From: JABFXX01 sp036489755
GTDB taxonomy: Bacteria; Myxococcota_A; Polyangia; Haliangiales; Haliangiaceae
Direction: 5' to 3'
Assembly (NCBI GenBank): GCA_036489755.1
Contig: DASXFD010000083.1
Span: forward strand, 134,347-198,346
Length of the DNA: 64,000 nucleotides
The first letter of the stretch is position 1, and every line of letters starts with the position of its first letter. A model generated the notes under the pieces. It had not been told where the DNA came from, did not search any database, and saw nothing but the letters and a program-made list of their open reading frames with translations. The translations under genes were made by a program, and so were the position numbers. Positions 1 through 10,250 of this stretch are shown here, piece after piece.

Positions 1-243
1 GCGAAGGCCGGCCAGCTCGGGCTCGTGCGCGTGCTCGCCGCCGAGGCGCGGCCGTTCGACGTGCGCGTGACGGCGCTGCTCGCCGGCGCGACCGATACGC
101 CGATCTGGGACGACCGGCCCGGCTTCGATCGCGCGAAGATGATGAAGCCCGACGACGTCGCGAGCTTCCTGATCGCGATCGTCGCGCGGCCGGGCATCTC
201 CGTCGAAGAGGTCGTCGTCACGCCGCCTGCGGGCGTGCTCTAG
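1..243 (+). CDS. Short-chain dehydrogenase/reductase, C-terminal part (truncated by window edge)
   Basis: The reading frame is open from the first base and ends at TAG 241-243; the start lies outside the window. The visible 80 residues match the C-terminal third of SDR family oxidoreductases: an alpha-helical stretch after the catalytic YxxxK region (AKAGQLGLVRVLAAE), then a strand leading into the substrate loop (VRVTALLAGATDTPIWDD), and the usual late PDDVASFL helix seen where SDR enzymes close over the cofactor. The Rossmann GxxxGxG motif and catalytic Tyr are not in view, so substrate and cofactor cannot be judged. It lies 45 bp upstream of the recombinase gene on the same strand. Confidence 0.75.
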   Translation, partial: AKAGQLGLVRVLAAEARPFDVRVTALLAGATDTPIWDDRPGFDRAKMMKPDDVASFLIAIVARPGISVEEVVVTPPAGVL

Positions 244-288
244 CGCAAAACTCGCGCGGCGCCGGTGCCGGCGCGATGCTTGCGCCCG

Positions 289-1245
289 ATGGACTGGGAT
301 GCCGCGCTCGTCGCCTTCGAGCAGTACCTGGCGATCGAGCGCGCGTACTCGCCGAAAACGCGCGAGGTCTACGTGCGCGACGTGCGCGCGCTGCGCGCGT
401 TCCTGGTCGCCAAGCGCGGCCGCGAGCTGCCGCTTGCCAAGCTGTCCGCGATCGACGTGCGCGGCCAACTCGCCGCGCTCTACGGCGAGAACGGCGCGGC
501 CACGCTGTCGCGCAAGCTGTCGAGCGTGCGCGCGTTCTGTCGATTTCTCGTCAAGCGCGGCGTGCTCGACGGCAACCGGGCGGCGGCGATCCGCGGGCCG
601 AAGAAGCCCAAGCCGCTGCCGCGCGCGCTCGACGTCGACGACGCGTTCCGGCTCGTCGAGGCACCGTCGACGACCGGCCGCACGTCGCACCGCACGCTCG
701 GCACCGGCGAGGCCGCGCGCCACCACGTGCTGCGCCTGCGCGACCGCGCGCTGCTCGAGCTCGTGTACTCGACCGGCCTGCGCGTGTCGGAGGCGTGCGG
801 GCTCGACGTCGGCGACATCGATCGCAGCCGCTACGCGACGCCGCTCGTGCTCGTGCGGCGCGGCAAGGGCGGCAAGAGCCGCGAGGTGCCGCTCGGCGAG
901 CACGCGGCGCGCGCCGTCGAAGCCTACGCGGCGCAACGCGGCGAGCTCGGTGCGGCGAGCGCGGCGCTGTTCGTCAACGCGCGCGGCGATCGGCTCGCGC
1001 CGCGTTCTGTCCAGCGCATGGTCGCGCGGTGGGCGATCGCCGGCGGCATCGCGGCGCGCGCCACGCCGCACGTGCTGCGCCACTCGTTCGCGACGCACCT
1101 GCTCGACGAGAACGTCGACCTGCGCTCGATCCAGGAGCTGCTCGGCCACGCGAGCCTGTCGTCGACGCAGATCTACACCAAAGTTTCGCTCGACCACCTG
1201 ATGAAGGTCTACGACGACGCGCACCCGCGCGCGAAGAAGCCATAG
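289..1245 (+). CDS. xerC: Tyrosine recombinase XerC
   Basis: Integrase-type site-specific recombinase of 318 residues. The N-terminal SAM-like domain (about 1-100) is followed by the catalytic domain with the full set of active residues: Arg165 in STGLRVSE, Lys193/196 in the GKGGKSR hairpin, the HVLRH box (His261, Arg264), the LGH box (His287) and the Tyr296 nucleophile. The ATG at 289 fits the family start MDWDAALVAFEQYL better than the GTG at 265. It sits directly upstream of hslV-hslU, the order found for xerC/codV-clpQ-clpY in Firmicutes and other bacteria, which favours XerC over a phage integrase; no att-like repeats or other phage genes are nearby. Expected role: resolving chromosome dimers at dif together with XerD, which is not in the window. 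Confidence 0.88.
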   Translation: MDWDAALVAFEQYLAIERAYSPKTREVYVRDVRALRAFLVAKRGRELPLAKLSAIDVRGQLAALYGENGAATLSRKLSSVRAFCRFLVKRGVLDGNRAAAIRGPKKPKPLPRALDVDDAFRLVEAPSTTGRTSHRTLGTGEAARHHVLRLRDRALLELVYSTGLRVSEACGLDVGDIDRSRYATPLVLVRRGKGGKSREVPLGEHAARAVEAYAAQRGELGAASAALFVNARGDRLAPRSVQRMVARWAIAGGIAARATPHVLRHSFATHLLDENVDLRSIQELLGHASLSSTQIYTKVSLDHLMKVYDDAHPRAKKP

Positions 1246-1284
1246 CGCTCGGCGTGCGCGCCCGGTCCGTGGTAGACGAGCTTC

Positions 1285-1820
1285 GTGAAGGTCGAGATCC
1301 ATTCCACGACGATCCTGTCGGTGCGCCGCGGTCCGCGCGTCGTGGTGGCCGGCGACGGCCAGGTCACGCTGAACAACACGGTCGTCAAGGGCGGCGCGAA
1401 GAAGGTGCGCCGGCTCGGCGACGGCCGCGCGATCGGCGGGTTCGCCGGCTCGGCCGCGGACGGCATCGCGCTGTTCGAGCGGCTCGAGGACAAGCTCGCC
1501 GGCCAGCGCAGCCCGTTGCGCCGCGCCGCGGTCGAGCTCGCGAAGGAATGGCGGACGGATCGCGCGCTGCGCCGGCTCGAGGCGATGCTCGTCGTGGCCG
1601 ATTCCGACGGCACGTACATCCTGTCGGGCTCGGGCGACGTGATCGAGCCCGACGACGGTGTGTGCGCGATCGGCTCGGGCGGCGGCTTCGCGCTCGCCGC
1701 GGCGCGCGCGTTGATGAAGCACACCGAGCTCGACCCGCGCGCGATCGCCGAGACCGCGATGCACATCGCCGCCGACATCTGCATCTACACGAACACGCAG
1801 CTGACGATCGAGGAGCTGCC

Positions 1821-1824
<4 letters not shown>
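1285..1824 (+). CDS. hslV: ATP-dependent protease proteolytic subunit HslV (ClpQ)
   Basis: Threonine peptidase of the HslUV (ClpYQ) complex, 179 residues, the normal family length. The catalytic Thr is expected at residue 8 or 9 in HSTTILSVRR, so a short propeptide of six or seven residues must be removed. VVAGDGQVTL, the KKVRRL basic segment, AVELAKEWRTDR and the IGSGGGFALAAARAL stretch all match HslV. Start is GTG; the stop TGA is embedded in the GTGA overlap with hslU, so the two subunits are translationally coupled. It acts in the cytoplasm as a double hexamer capped by HslU. Confidence 0.96.
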
Positions 1825-3175
<1,351 letters not shown>

Positions 3176-3176
<1 letters not shown>

Positions 3177-3985
3177 TGCCGGCCCTGGACTCCGCGCACA
3201 ACGAGTTGATCCGCTCGGCGGTGTGCGAGGCGAGCCTGGAGCGGATGGAACGATCGATCCTCCAGCTCGCGGAGCCGTGCATACGATTTGCGACCCGGCG
3301 AGCCGACGTGCCGATCGGTGGTAGCAAGATCGGAGGCGCACCGGACCTGCCGCCGGAGGCGGAGTGGCCGACCAATCCCGAGACGCTGACGTTCTTGGCG
3401 CAGATCGATCTGACCGAGATCAGTCGGCTGATGCCCTCACCGTTACCGCAGGACGGGCTGCTCGCGTTCTTCTTCGACCGCACAGCGCTCGATGAGGGTG
3501 AGAAGGCGTGTCGCGTGGTTCACGCTCGCGGCAACCTCACGCGACGGCGTCTTCCCGACGGACACGAGACGATCCATGAATGCGCGATGGACTTCACTGT
3601 TGGAACGTCCTTTCCCGGGCTCGGCAGCCCGTTCATCGAGCTGCTCGGACCGATGAGCGACGTCGAGGCAGAGCGGTTTGCATCGCTCGACCTCAGGCGG
3701 CGTGTCGGCGACACCGGCTCGAATCATCAGCTTCTCGGATATCCCGCCGGCATCCAAGGGGACGTCATGATCCAGCGCGCCGCGCATGATCGGCGATTCG
3801 CATCCTGGAGCGCGGCCGAGCGACGCGCCGAGGCACGTCGCTATCGCCAGCTGCTTGCGCTCGACACCGACGACAATGCCGACCTGCGCTGGGTCGACAT
3901 GGGAACGTGCTGGTTCCTCGTTTCCGCCACCGATCTCGAACGCCACGAGCTCTCGCGGGCAACGAGCGTGATCCAGTTCTGCTGA
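3176..3985 (+). CDS. DUF1963 (YwqG-like) protein
   Basis: 269 residues with the pattern of the DUF1963/YwqG family: a GGxPDLPPExEWP motif (near residues 49-62), a TFLAQIDL strand, the LPQDGLLAFFFD segment, and a late LLGYPAGIQGD motif followed by a tryptophan-containing aqueous beta core. The function of the family is not known. The ATG overlaps the hslU TAA by one base (TAATG), which suggests translational coupling to the protease operon. Its codon use is a little less extreme in GC3 than its neighbours (more A/T-ending codons, for example near 3230-3330), so it may have joined the operon later. No signal peptide or membrane segment. It ends 6 bp from the convergent efflux operon. Confidence 0.8.
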
Positions 3986-3991
3986 GGCGCT

Positions 3992-5236
3992 TCAGCGCGG
4001 CGGAAACGCACCCGTCGCGGCGAGCAAGTCGAGCTCGGCCTGGCGATAGTTGTCCTCTGCGATCAGCGCGCTGGTCGCCGCATCGAGCGAGCTGCGCTGC
4101 GCATCGATCACGTCGAGGCTCGTCGTGGTGCCGGCCTTGTACCCGGTGGTCGCGAGATCGAGCACGGCGTCGGCTGCTTTCGCAGCGTCGCGCGCCGCGT
4201 CGCGGGCGCGCCGCGTATCGCCGACGGCTTGGCGCGCGAGGCGCACGTCGGAGCTCGCCTGGCGATCGGTCTCGGCGTCGCGCTCGGCGGCTTCGGCGAG
4301 CAGTGCGACATGTTGCTCGTGCGCGCCGCGGCGAAAGCCGCCGTCGTAGATCGGCACCGACAGCGTGAGCGCGAGGTCGTAGCCCCACCGCGGGATCGGC
4401 GCGATCTGCGGCGCGGTGAAGAAGCCGTCGCCGGTGAGGCGCAGCGATGGCAGCCAGTCCCACCAGTCGTGATCGCTCGACCACGTGGCGGCGTCGTGCT
4501 CGCGCAGGCTCGCGATCACGTCGGCGCGGACCGCGATGCCGGGCCCTTCGTCGGGCGTGCCGAGATCGGGCTCGCGCGCCGCCGACGCAGGACGATCGCT
4601 GCCGAGGATGATGCCGAGCGCTTCTTCGGCGCGCAGCTTCGCGGTGATCGCGCTCGCGACGTCGGCCTCGTCGGTCGCGAGCTCCGCCTCGGCGCGCTGC
4701 ACGTCGAGATCGTTGCCGACGCCGGCCTGGTGGCGGCCGCGCGTGTAGTCGGCGTGGCCCTTCGCGTTGTCGCGCGCGTGCGTCGCGATCTCGAGCTCGC
4801 GCGCCGTCGTGTACGCCATGAAGTAGGCGCGCGCGGCCGCGATCGCGACGTCGCGCTTGACGTTGTCGGCTTGCGCCGCCGTCACGTCGACCTGGTCGTG
4901 CGCGCGCTTGCGCTCCGCGATCGCGTGCATGTCGACGAGCGGGCCGGAGACGTTGAGGCTCGCCTCGAAGCTGTTCGCGGCCGCTTCGAGGTTCATCGCG
5001 ACGTAGCGGTTCGCCTCGAGCCGCGTGTACGTCGCGTTGCCCGACAGCTGCGGCAACAAGGCCGACGTCGCTTGCGCGAGCAGCCCATCGACGCGTGCGA
5101 TCTCGTCGAGCGCGACCCGGCGATCCGGGTTGTGTGCGATCGCGCGACGGACCGCTTCGTCGAACGTGATCGGCTCGGTGGGATCCGCCGCCGCAACCCG
5201 ACCGACGAGGCTCGCCGCGACGAGCCAGCGCTTCAC
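3992..5236 (-). CDS. TolC-family outer membrane efflux protein
   Basis: 414 residues, near the typical TolC/OprM length. A signal peptide (about 1-17) is followed by two OEP repeats: helical stretches with heptad spacing (for example 43-70, 110-190, 310-400) and the family features PITFDEAVRRAIAHNPD near the N-terminus and TLSVPIYDGGFRRG near residue 285-298, where OEP proteins have the ..P(L/I)(F/Y)(D/N)GG.. turn. There is no lipobox, so it is probably not an OprM-type lipoprotein. The GTG start overlaps the stop of the adaptor gene (GTGA). It is the last gene of the pump operon and should form the outer membrane channel. Confidence 0.92.
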   Translation of the reverse strand: MKRWLVAASLVGRVAAADPTEPITFDEAVRRAIAHNPDRRVALDEIARVDGLLAQATSALLPQLSGNATYTRLEANRYVAMNLEAAANSFEASLNVSGPLVDMHAIAERKRAHDQVDVTAAQADNVKRDVAIAAARAYFMAYTTARELEIATHARDNAKGHADYTRGRHQAGVGNDLDVQRAEAELATDEADVASAITAKLRAEEALGIILGSDRPASAAREPDLGTPDEGPGIAVRADVIASLREHDAATWSSDHDWWDWLPSLRLTGDGFFTAPQIAPIPRWGYDLALTLSVPIYDGGFRRGAHEQHVALLAEAAERDAETDRQASSDVRLARQAVGDTRRARDAARDAAKAADAVLDLATTGYKAGTTTSLDVIDAQRSSLDAATSALIAEDNYRQAELDLLAATGAFPPR

Positions 5237-6903
5237 GTGCCGCCTCCGCTACCATTGCTAGCGTGCGCGCTGCCCGCGCTGCCGGCGCTGCCGGCGCTGT
5301 CGGCGCTGTCGCCACCGCTACCGCTCGCGCTGCCGGCGCTGCCGCTACCGGCGTTGCCGATTCCGCCCGCGTTCGGCGCGGTTCTCGGCGGTTGCATCGC
5401 CTGGGCGCGCACGCGGCCGTTGTCATGAAGCTCGTCGCTGATGCGGTTCGCGACGAGCTCGCCGGCTTGCACGCCTTTGACGACGCGCGCGGAGCGGCCG
5501 TCGTCGTCGGTGACCTCGACGGGCACGAAGTGAACGACGTTATCTTTCACGATCGCGATGCTCGGCTTGCCGGCGACGAGCGCGATCGAATCCGATGGCA
5601 CGAGCACGCCGGTGGGCGCCGGCACGTCGAGCGTGACGGTGACGAACGAGCCCGGATACAGCTGGCCCGACGCGTTCGGCACGTCGGCCTCGACCCACAT
5701 CGTGCGCGTGCGCAGATCGAGATCGACGGGGATGCGCGAGACCTGTGCGGCGATCGGATGCGTCGGGTCGTCGTCGCGCGCGACCATGACGCGATCGCCG
5801 ACATGCACGCCGGTCGCGTCGCGCTGGCCGACGTACACGACGACGCGCACGGTCGACACGTCGGCGACGTCGACGAGCGGCTGCGCGGACTGCGTCGAGC
5901 CGGTCGGCGCCGGCATCAGGGCGCCGACGTCGACGTAGCGCTGCGTGATGATGCCCGAGAACGGCGCGCGTACCGTCTCGAAGCCCTTGAACGCGCGCAG
6001 GCGATCGACGTCGGACTGCGCCGCTTGCACGTCGGCATCGGCAGTGTCGAGATCTTGCTGCGAGACGAGCCCTTTGGGCACGAGCGGGCGCAGCCGGTTC
6101 GCGATCGCCTGCTTCGTCTTGAGGTTTGCCTCGAGTGGATTGAGTTGGAGCTCGGTCTCGGGCGTGGTGACGCGGCCGAGGATCTGATCCTTGGTGACGC
6201 GATCGCCGCGATCGACGAGTAATTGATCGAGGTAGCCCGAGACGCGCGCATACACGACCGCGACGCGCCACGGTCGCACCTCGCCGGGCAGGCTGATCTG
6301 CCGGGTCGGCGGTGCCTTGCGTGCGGCCGACACGGTGATGCGCGGGCCGAGCGCGAGCTCGTGCTCGCGCGCGGCGCGCTCGCGATCATCCGCCGACGTG
6401 CGGCGGTGATGCAGCCACAACACGAACAGGAGCATCACGATCACGCCGACGATGCCGAGTGTGAACAGTGTTAACTTCGCGCGGCGCGACGGCGGCCGAT
6501 GCTGCTCGATGTCGCCACCTTCGTGCGACGGACGGCGCGGCGGCCGATCGCGACCGTCGGAGGGCCGCCGCGGATCGGCGCTGCGCTCGTCGCGGTGCTC
6601 GCCGCGGCGGTCATCGCGGCGGTCATCGCGGCGGTCATCATCGCGCTCGTGATGGTGCTCGTCGTGGCGCTCGGTGCGCGGCTCACGATACTCGCGCTCG
6701 CGGTCGCCCCCGGCGCGGCGCTCGTCGCGCCGGTGGTCGCGACGCCGGCGTCTTCGCTCGAACCGGCGCTCGTCGCGCCGAGCCTCGCGGCGGTCGTCGC
6801 CGCGTCCGTCGCCGCGTCCGTCGCCGCGTCCGTCGCCACGTCCGTCGCCGTGGCCGTTTGGGCGGCCATCCGGGCCGCGATCCTTGCGTGGCCGAGGCTT
6901 CAT
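5233..6903 (-). CDS. RND efflux periplasmic adaptor (membrane fusion protein) with long charged N-terminal extension
   Basis: 556 residues. From about residue 185 it is a standard HlyD/AcrA adaptor: GEVRPWRVAVVYARVSGYLDQLLVDRGDRV is a biotinyl-lipoyl half-motif, followed by a short helical hairpin, the second half-motif FETVRAPFSGIITQRYVDVGALM, a beta-barrel and the membrane-proximal domain. Unusual is the 143-residue cytoplasmic extension before the single membrane helix (144-164). It is almost entirely Arg, Asp, Glu, Gly and His, with tandem GDGR and DDRR units. The C-terminus is also a low-complexity tail of Gly/Ser/Ala repeats. ATG overlaps the pump stop codon (ATGA). The extension is disordered by composition; it could bind nucleic acid, metal or lipid head groups, but nothing in the sequence decides this. 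Confidence 0.92.
   Translation of the reverse strand: MKPRPRKDRGPDGRPNGHGDGRGDGRGDGRGDGRGDDRREARRDERRFERRRRRRDHRRDERRAGGDREREYREPRTERHDEHHHERDDDRRDDRRDDRRGEHRDERSADPRRPSDGRDRPPRRPSHEGGDIEQHRPPSRRAKLTLFTLGIVGVIVMLLFVLWLHHRRTSADDRERAAREHELALGPRITVSAARKAPPTRQISLPGEVRPWRVAVVYARVSGYLDQLLVDRGDRVTKDQILGRVTTPETELQLNPLEANLKTKQAIANRLRPLVPKGLVSQQDLDTADADVQAAQSDVDRLRAFKGFETVRAPFSGIITQRYVDVGALMPAPTGSTQSAQPLVDVADVSTVRVVVYVGQRDATGVHVGDRVMVARDDDPTHPIAAQVSRIPVDLDLRTRTMWVEADVPNASGQLYPGSFVTVTLDVPAPTGVLVPSDSIALVAGKPSIAIVKDNVVHFVPVEVTDDDGRSARVVKGVQAGELVANRISDELHDNGRVRAQAMQPPRTAPNAGGIGNAGSGSAGSASGSGGDSADSAGSAGSAGSAHASNGSGGGT
5272..5348. repeat. 9-bp microrepeat tract in the adaptor gene 3' end
   Basis: Four tandem 9-bp units (GCCGGCGCT and one-base variants) run from 5272 to about 5309, with another copy at 5332-5340. 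On the minus strand they encode the Ala-Gly-Ser tail of the efflux adaptor. Because the unit is a multiple of three, slippage would change tail length without frameshift. Confidence 0.8.
6608..6639. repeat. 12-bp tandem repeat in adaptor N-terminal extension
   Basis: About 2.7 units of CGGTCATCGCGG, encoding repeated DDRR on the minus strand in the charged extension of the efflux adaptor. Confidence 0.8.
6796..6855. repeat. 12-bp tandem repeat near the adaptor start
   Basis: Five units of GTCGCCGCGTCC (three perfect, two with one to three changes). They encode the GDGR repeats at residues about 19-36 of the adaptor. Units are in-frame multiples of three. Confidence 0.85.
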
Positions 6904-9900
6904 GACTGCGCCTCCTCGTCGGCGTGCTCGATCTTTTGATCGAGCATGGGTTTGTGCGGGCTCGGCTTGCGGAGCAACGTGTACGTCGTCGGGACGAAGA
7001 ACAGCGTCACGAACGTCGCGACGGCCAAGCCGCCGATCACGGCGCGTGCGAGTGGCGCGTTTTGCTCGCCGCCTTCGCCGAAGCCGAACGCCATCGGCAG
7101 CATGCCGAGGATCATCGCGCCGGCCGTCATCAGCACCGGTCGCAACCGCGTGCGACCCGCGCGCCGCGCGGCCTCGAACGCGTCGATCGAATCGTCGGCC
7201 TCGCGGACCTCGTTCGCGAACGACACCAACAGGATGCTGTTCGACGTCGCGACACCGATCGACATGATCGTGCCCATCAGCGACTCGACGTTGAGCGTCG
7301 TGCCGGTGAGCGCGAGCATCAGCATCACGCCGAACAGCGCGCCCGGCACCGCGACGATGATCACGAGCGGATCGGTGAAGCTCTGGAACAGCACGACGAG
7401 CAGCAGGTAGACGAGCAGCGCCGCGAGCACCACGCCGAGCTCGAGCAAGTGGAACGACGTGCGCATGCTGTCGCCCTGGCCGCGCACGTGGATCTGGGTC
7501 GCCGGCGGCAGCTTGCCGACGTTCGCGATCACGCGATCGATCGCGTCGGCGACGCTGCCGAGATCGCGCTGGTCGACCGACAGCCGGATCTCGAGCACGC
7601 GCTGCACGAGATCGTGGCTGATCAGCGACGGATCTTGCGACGGCGTGATCGTCGCGACGTCCCCGAGCTCGCGCGACACGCTCGCGGTCGGCGCGAACGG
7701 GCTCACCGAATCGAAGCCGGGCAACACCTGGCTGCCGGAGCCTTGGCTGAGGCCCGTGCCACCCGACGACAGCGGCGTCGCGAGCAGGTCGCCGACCGAT
7801 GACGCCTTCGGCAGCGGCGTCTGCACGACGACGTAGTAGTTGACGTTGGTCTCCGGCGACAGCCAGAACGAAGGCGACACCAGCTGGCTCGACGCGAGCG
7901 AGATCAGCATGCTGTTCGCGACGTCGCGCTGCGTGAGCCCGACTTCGGCCGCGCGCTGGCGATCGACGTCGACGTGGAGCGCGGGATGGTCGAGCGCCTG
8001 GGCGATGTGAACGTCGACCGCACCCGGAATCTTGCGGATCTCGTCGCGCAGCTTCTGCGCGATCGGCACGAGCGCCTCGAACTTCGGCCCCTCGACCTCG
8101 ACGTCGATCGGGGCCGGCAAGCCAAAGTCGAGCACCTGCGTGACGATGTCGGCGGGCTGGAAGTAGAACGTCACGCCGGGGAAGTCTTCCGCGAGCTTTT
8201 TGCGCAGCGTGCGCTGGTAGCCGAACGTCGAGCCGTGCGGCTCCTTGAGCGCGACGAGCACGTCGGCATCCTGGCCGCCGACGTTGTCGGTCTCGACGAA
8301 CGCGAGGTTGTAGACGGTCGGCACGCCGATGTTGTCGTCGATCGTCTGGATCTCGTCGGCCGGGATGACCTTGCGCATCTCGGCTTCGATCTGGCCGACC
8401 AAGTGCTCGGTGTCCTCGATGCGCAAGCCGAGCGGTGCGCGCACGTGGAGGCGCATCTGGCCCGCGTCGATCTGCGGGAAGAAGTCGGTGCCGATGACGA
8501 ACGCGAGCACGATGCCGAGCCCGGCGAGCACGACGCCGATCGCGACGGCGAACACGCGATGCACGAGCAGGAGATCGAGCACCTCGCCGTAGAAGCCGCG
8601 CAGCCGATCGAAGCCGCGATCGCGCGCGCGATTCGCGCGTGCCCACCAGCTATTGCCCTCGGGCTCGAGCGGCTCGCTGCCGAGCAGCCTCTCGGAGAGC
8701 GCCGGCACGAGCGTGCGCGACAACAGATACGACGCCATCATCGAGATCACGACCGACAACGCGAGCGCCGTGAACAGATAGCGGGCGGGTCCGGTGAGCA
8801 ACACGACCGGGAAGAACACGACGCAGATCGTCGAGGTCGCCGCGAGCGCCGGGACCGCGATCTGCGACGCGGCATCGAGGATCGCGCGCGTCAGCGACTT
8901 GTCGGGCTCGAGATGGCGGTTGCGGTTGATGTTCTCGATCTCGACGGTCGCATCGTCGACGAGCATGCCGATCGCGAGCGCCAGGCCGCCGAGCGTCATC
9001 ACGTTGATCGTCTGACCGAGCGCGTAAAGGCCGATCAGCCCGACCGCGATCGACAACGGGATCGACGTCGACACGATCAGCACGCTGCGCCAGCTTCCGA
9101 GGAACACCAGCACCATCAGCGAGACCAGGACCGCCGCGATGATGCCTTCGCGGAGCACGCCGTTGATCGCGCCGCGCACGAACACCGATTGGTCGAAATC
9201 GATGCGGATGTCGAGCCCGTGCGGCGCGGCGGCGCGGATCATCGGCAGCGCTTCTTTGGTTGCATCGACGACCGCGAGCGTCGACGCGCCGGCCTTCTTC
9301 AAGATCGCGAGGTAGCTGGCGCGCTTGCCGTCGACGCGCACGATGTTTTGCTGGATCGCGTAGCCATCGTGCACGTGCGCGACGTCGCCGAGCCGAACGA
9401 TGGCGCCGTCGTCGAGCTTGATCGGCATGTCGTTCATCGCCGCGATCTGCTGCGGGCTGTTGTTCATCGTGACGTCGAACTCGGTCTTGCCGATCCGGAT
9501 CGTCCCCGCGGGCGTGATGATGTTTTGCGAGAGCACTGCGTTGACGACCGACTGCGGCGACTCGCCGCGCGCGGCGATCGCGGCGGGATCGATGTCGATC
9601 ATGATCTGGCGCTGCTTGCCGCCGTACGGCGCGGGCGTCGACAGACCGGGGATCGTGAACAGCCGCACGCGGATGAAGTTGAGCGCGTGATCGAAGATCT
9701 CCGACTCGCTGAGTGTCTCGGACGACAGCGTCATCTGCGCGACGGGCACGTTCGACGCGTTGAACTGCACGATCGTCGGCGGCGTGATGCCGGGCGGCAT
9801 GATGCGCGTCGCGGTATTCGTCACGCTCGCGATCTGAGCGATCGCGCCACCGATGTCGGCGCCTTGCTCGAAGTACACCTTCACGATGCCGATGCCGGGG

Positions 9901-10157
9901 ATCGACTGCGACTCGAGTCGCGAGATGCCGTTGACCGTCGTCGATAGCGCGCGCTCCGTGATCAGCACGACGCGACGCTCCATGTCCTCGGCCTGCAGGC
10001 CGGGGTAGTTCCACACGACGATCACGACCGGGATGTTGATCGTCGGGAACACATCTTTCGGCATGCGCGTCGTGACCAGCACGCCGAACAGCAGCATGAG
10101 GATCGCCATCACCACGACGGTGTAGGGCCGTCGCAGCGCGAGCCGAACGATCCACAT
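6900..10157 (-). CDS. RND family efflux pump inner membrane transporter (AcrB/HAE type)
   Basis: 1085 residues, the full length of a proton-driven RND permease. The chosen ATG 10157 begins MWIVRLALRRPYTVVVMAI, giving the expected short cytoplasmic N-terminus and TM1; the open frame extends upstream but without family similarity. A TM4 pair Asp401-Asp402 in GMLVDDATVEIEN matches the proton-relay aspartates of hydrophobe/amphiphile pumps. Two large periplasmic loops follow TM1 and TM7, and the second half repeats the fold (GTIMSIGVATSNSILLVSF near TM10). It is the first gene of the operon with the adaptor and TolC. Substrates cannot be told; no regulator gene adjoins, and the divergent neighbour is argD. 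Confidence 0.94.
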   Translation of the reverse strand: MWIVRLALRRPYTVVVMAILMLLFGVLVTTRMPKDVFPTINIPVVIVVWNYPGLQAEDMERRVVLITERALSTTVNGISRLESQSIPGIGIVKVYFEQGADIGGAIAQIASVTNTATRIMPPGITPPTIVQFNASNVPVAQMTLSSETLSESEIFDHALNFIRVRLFTIPGLSTPAPYGGKQRQIMIDIDPAAIAARGESPQSVVNAVLSQNIITPAGTIRIGKTEFDVTMNNSPQQIAAMNDMPIKLDDGAIVRLGDVAHVHDGYAIQQNIVRVDGKRASYLAILKKAGASTLAVVDATKEALPMIRAAAPHGLDIRIDFDQSVFVRGAINGVLREGIIAAVLVSLMVLVFLGSWRSVLIVSTSIPLSIAVGLIGLYALGQTINVMTLGGLALAIGMLVDDATVEIENINRNRHLEPDKSLTRAILDAASQIAVPALAATSTICVVFFPVVLLTGPARYLFTALALSVVISMMASYLLSRTLVPALSERLLGSEPLEPEGNSWWARANRARDRGFDRLRGFYGEVLDLLLVHRVFAVAIGVVLAGLGIVLAFVIGTDFFPQIDAGQMRLHVRAPLGLRIEDTEHLVGQIEAEMRKVIPADEIQTIDDNIGVPTVYNLAFVETDNVGGQDADVLVALKEPHGSTFGYQRTLRKKLAEDFPGVTFYFQPADIVTQVLDFGLPAPIDVEVEGPKFEALVPIAQKLRDEIRKIPGAVDVHIAQALDHPALHVDVDRQRAAEVGLTQRDVANSMLISLASSQLVSPSFWLSPETNVNYYVVVQTPLPKASSVGDLLATPLSSGGTGLSQGSGSQVLPGFDSVSPFAPTASVSRELGDVATITPSQDPSLISHDLVQRVLEIRLSVDQRDLGSVADAIDRVIANVGKLPPATQIHVRGQGDSMRTSFHLLELGVVLAALLVYLLLVVLFQSFTDPLVIIVAVPGALFGVMLMLALTGTTLNVESLMGTIMSIGVATSNSILLVSFANEVREADDSIDAFEAARRAGRTRLRPVLMTAGAMILGMLPMAFGFGEGGEQNAPLARAVIGGLAVATFVTLFFVPTTYTLLRKPSPHKPMLDQKIEHADEEAQS

Positions 10158-10250
10158 GGCGTATGCGAGGTATGCACATGGCAGACCGAGGGCGCGTTCC
10201 TCGCAAGCGGACGAACCGTGCGCGGGCGCGCTGCGTGGTACACCCGCTCG

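Noticed and set aside
289..1245. Phage or integron integrase
   Set aside because: Context beside hslVU and the lack of attachment repeats or other phage genes favour XerC.
6796..6855. CRISPR-like repeat array
   Set aside because: The tandem units have no spacers, are in frame within a coding region and encode GDGR repeats.
7974..9947. Long plus-strand frame opposite the RND pump
   Set aside because: Arg/Asp/His-rich antisense shadow; the minus-strand RND protein is full length with its TM and VDD motif.
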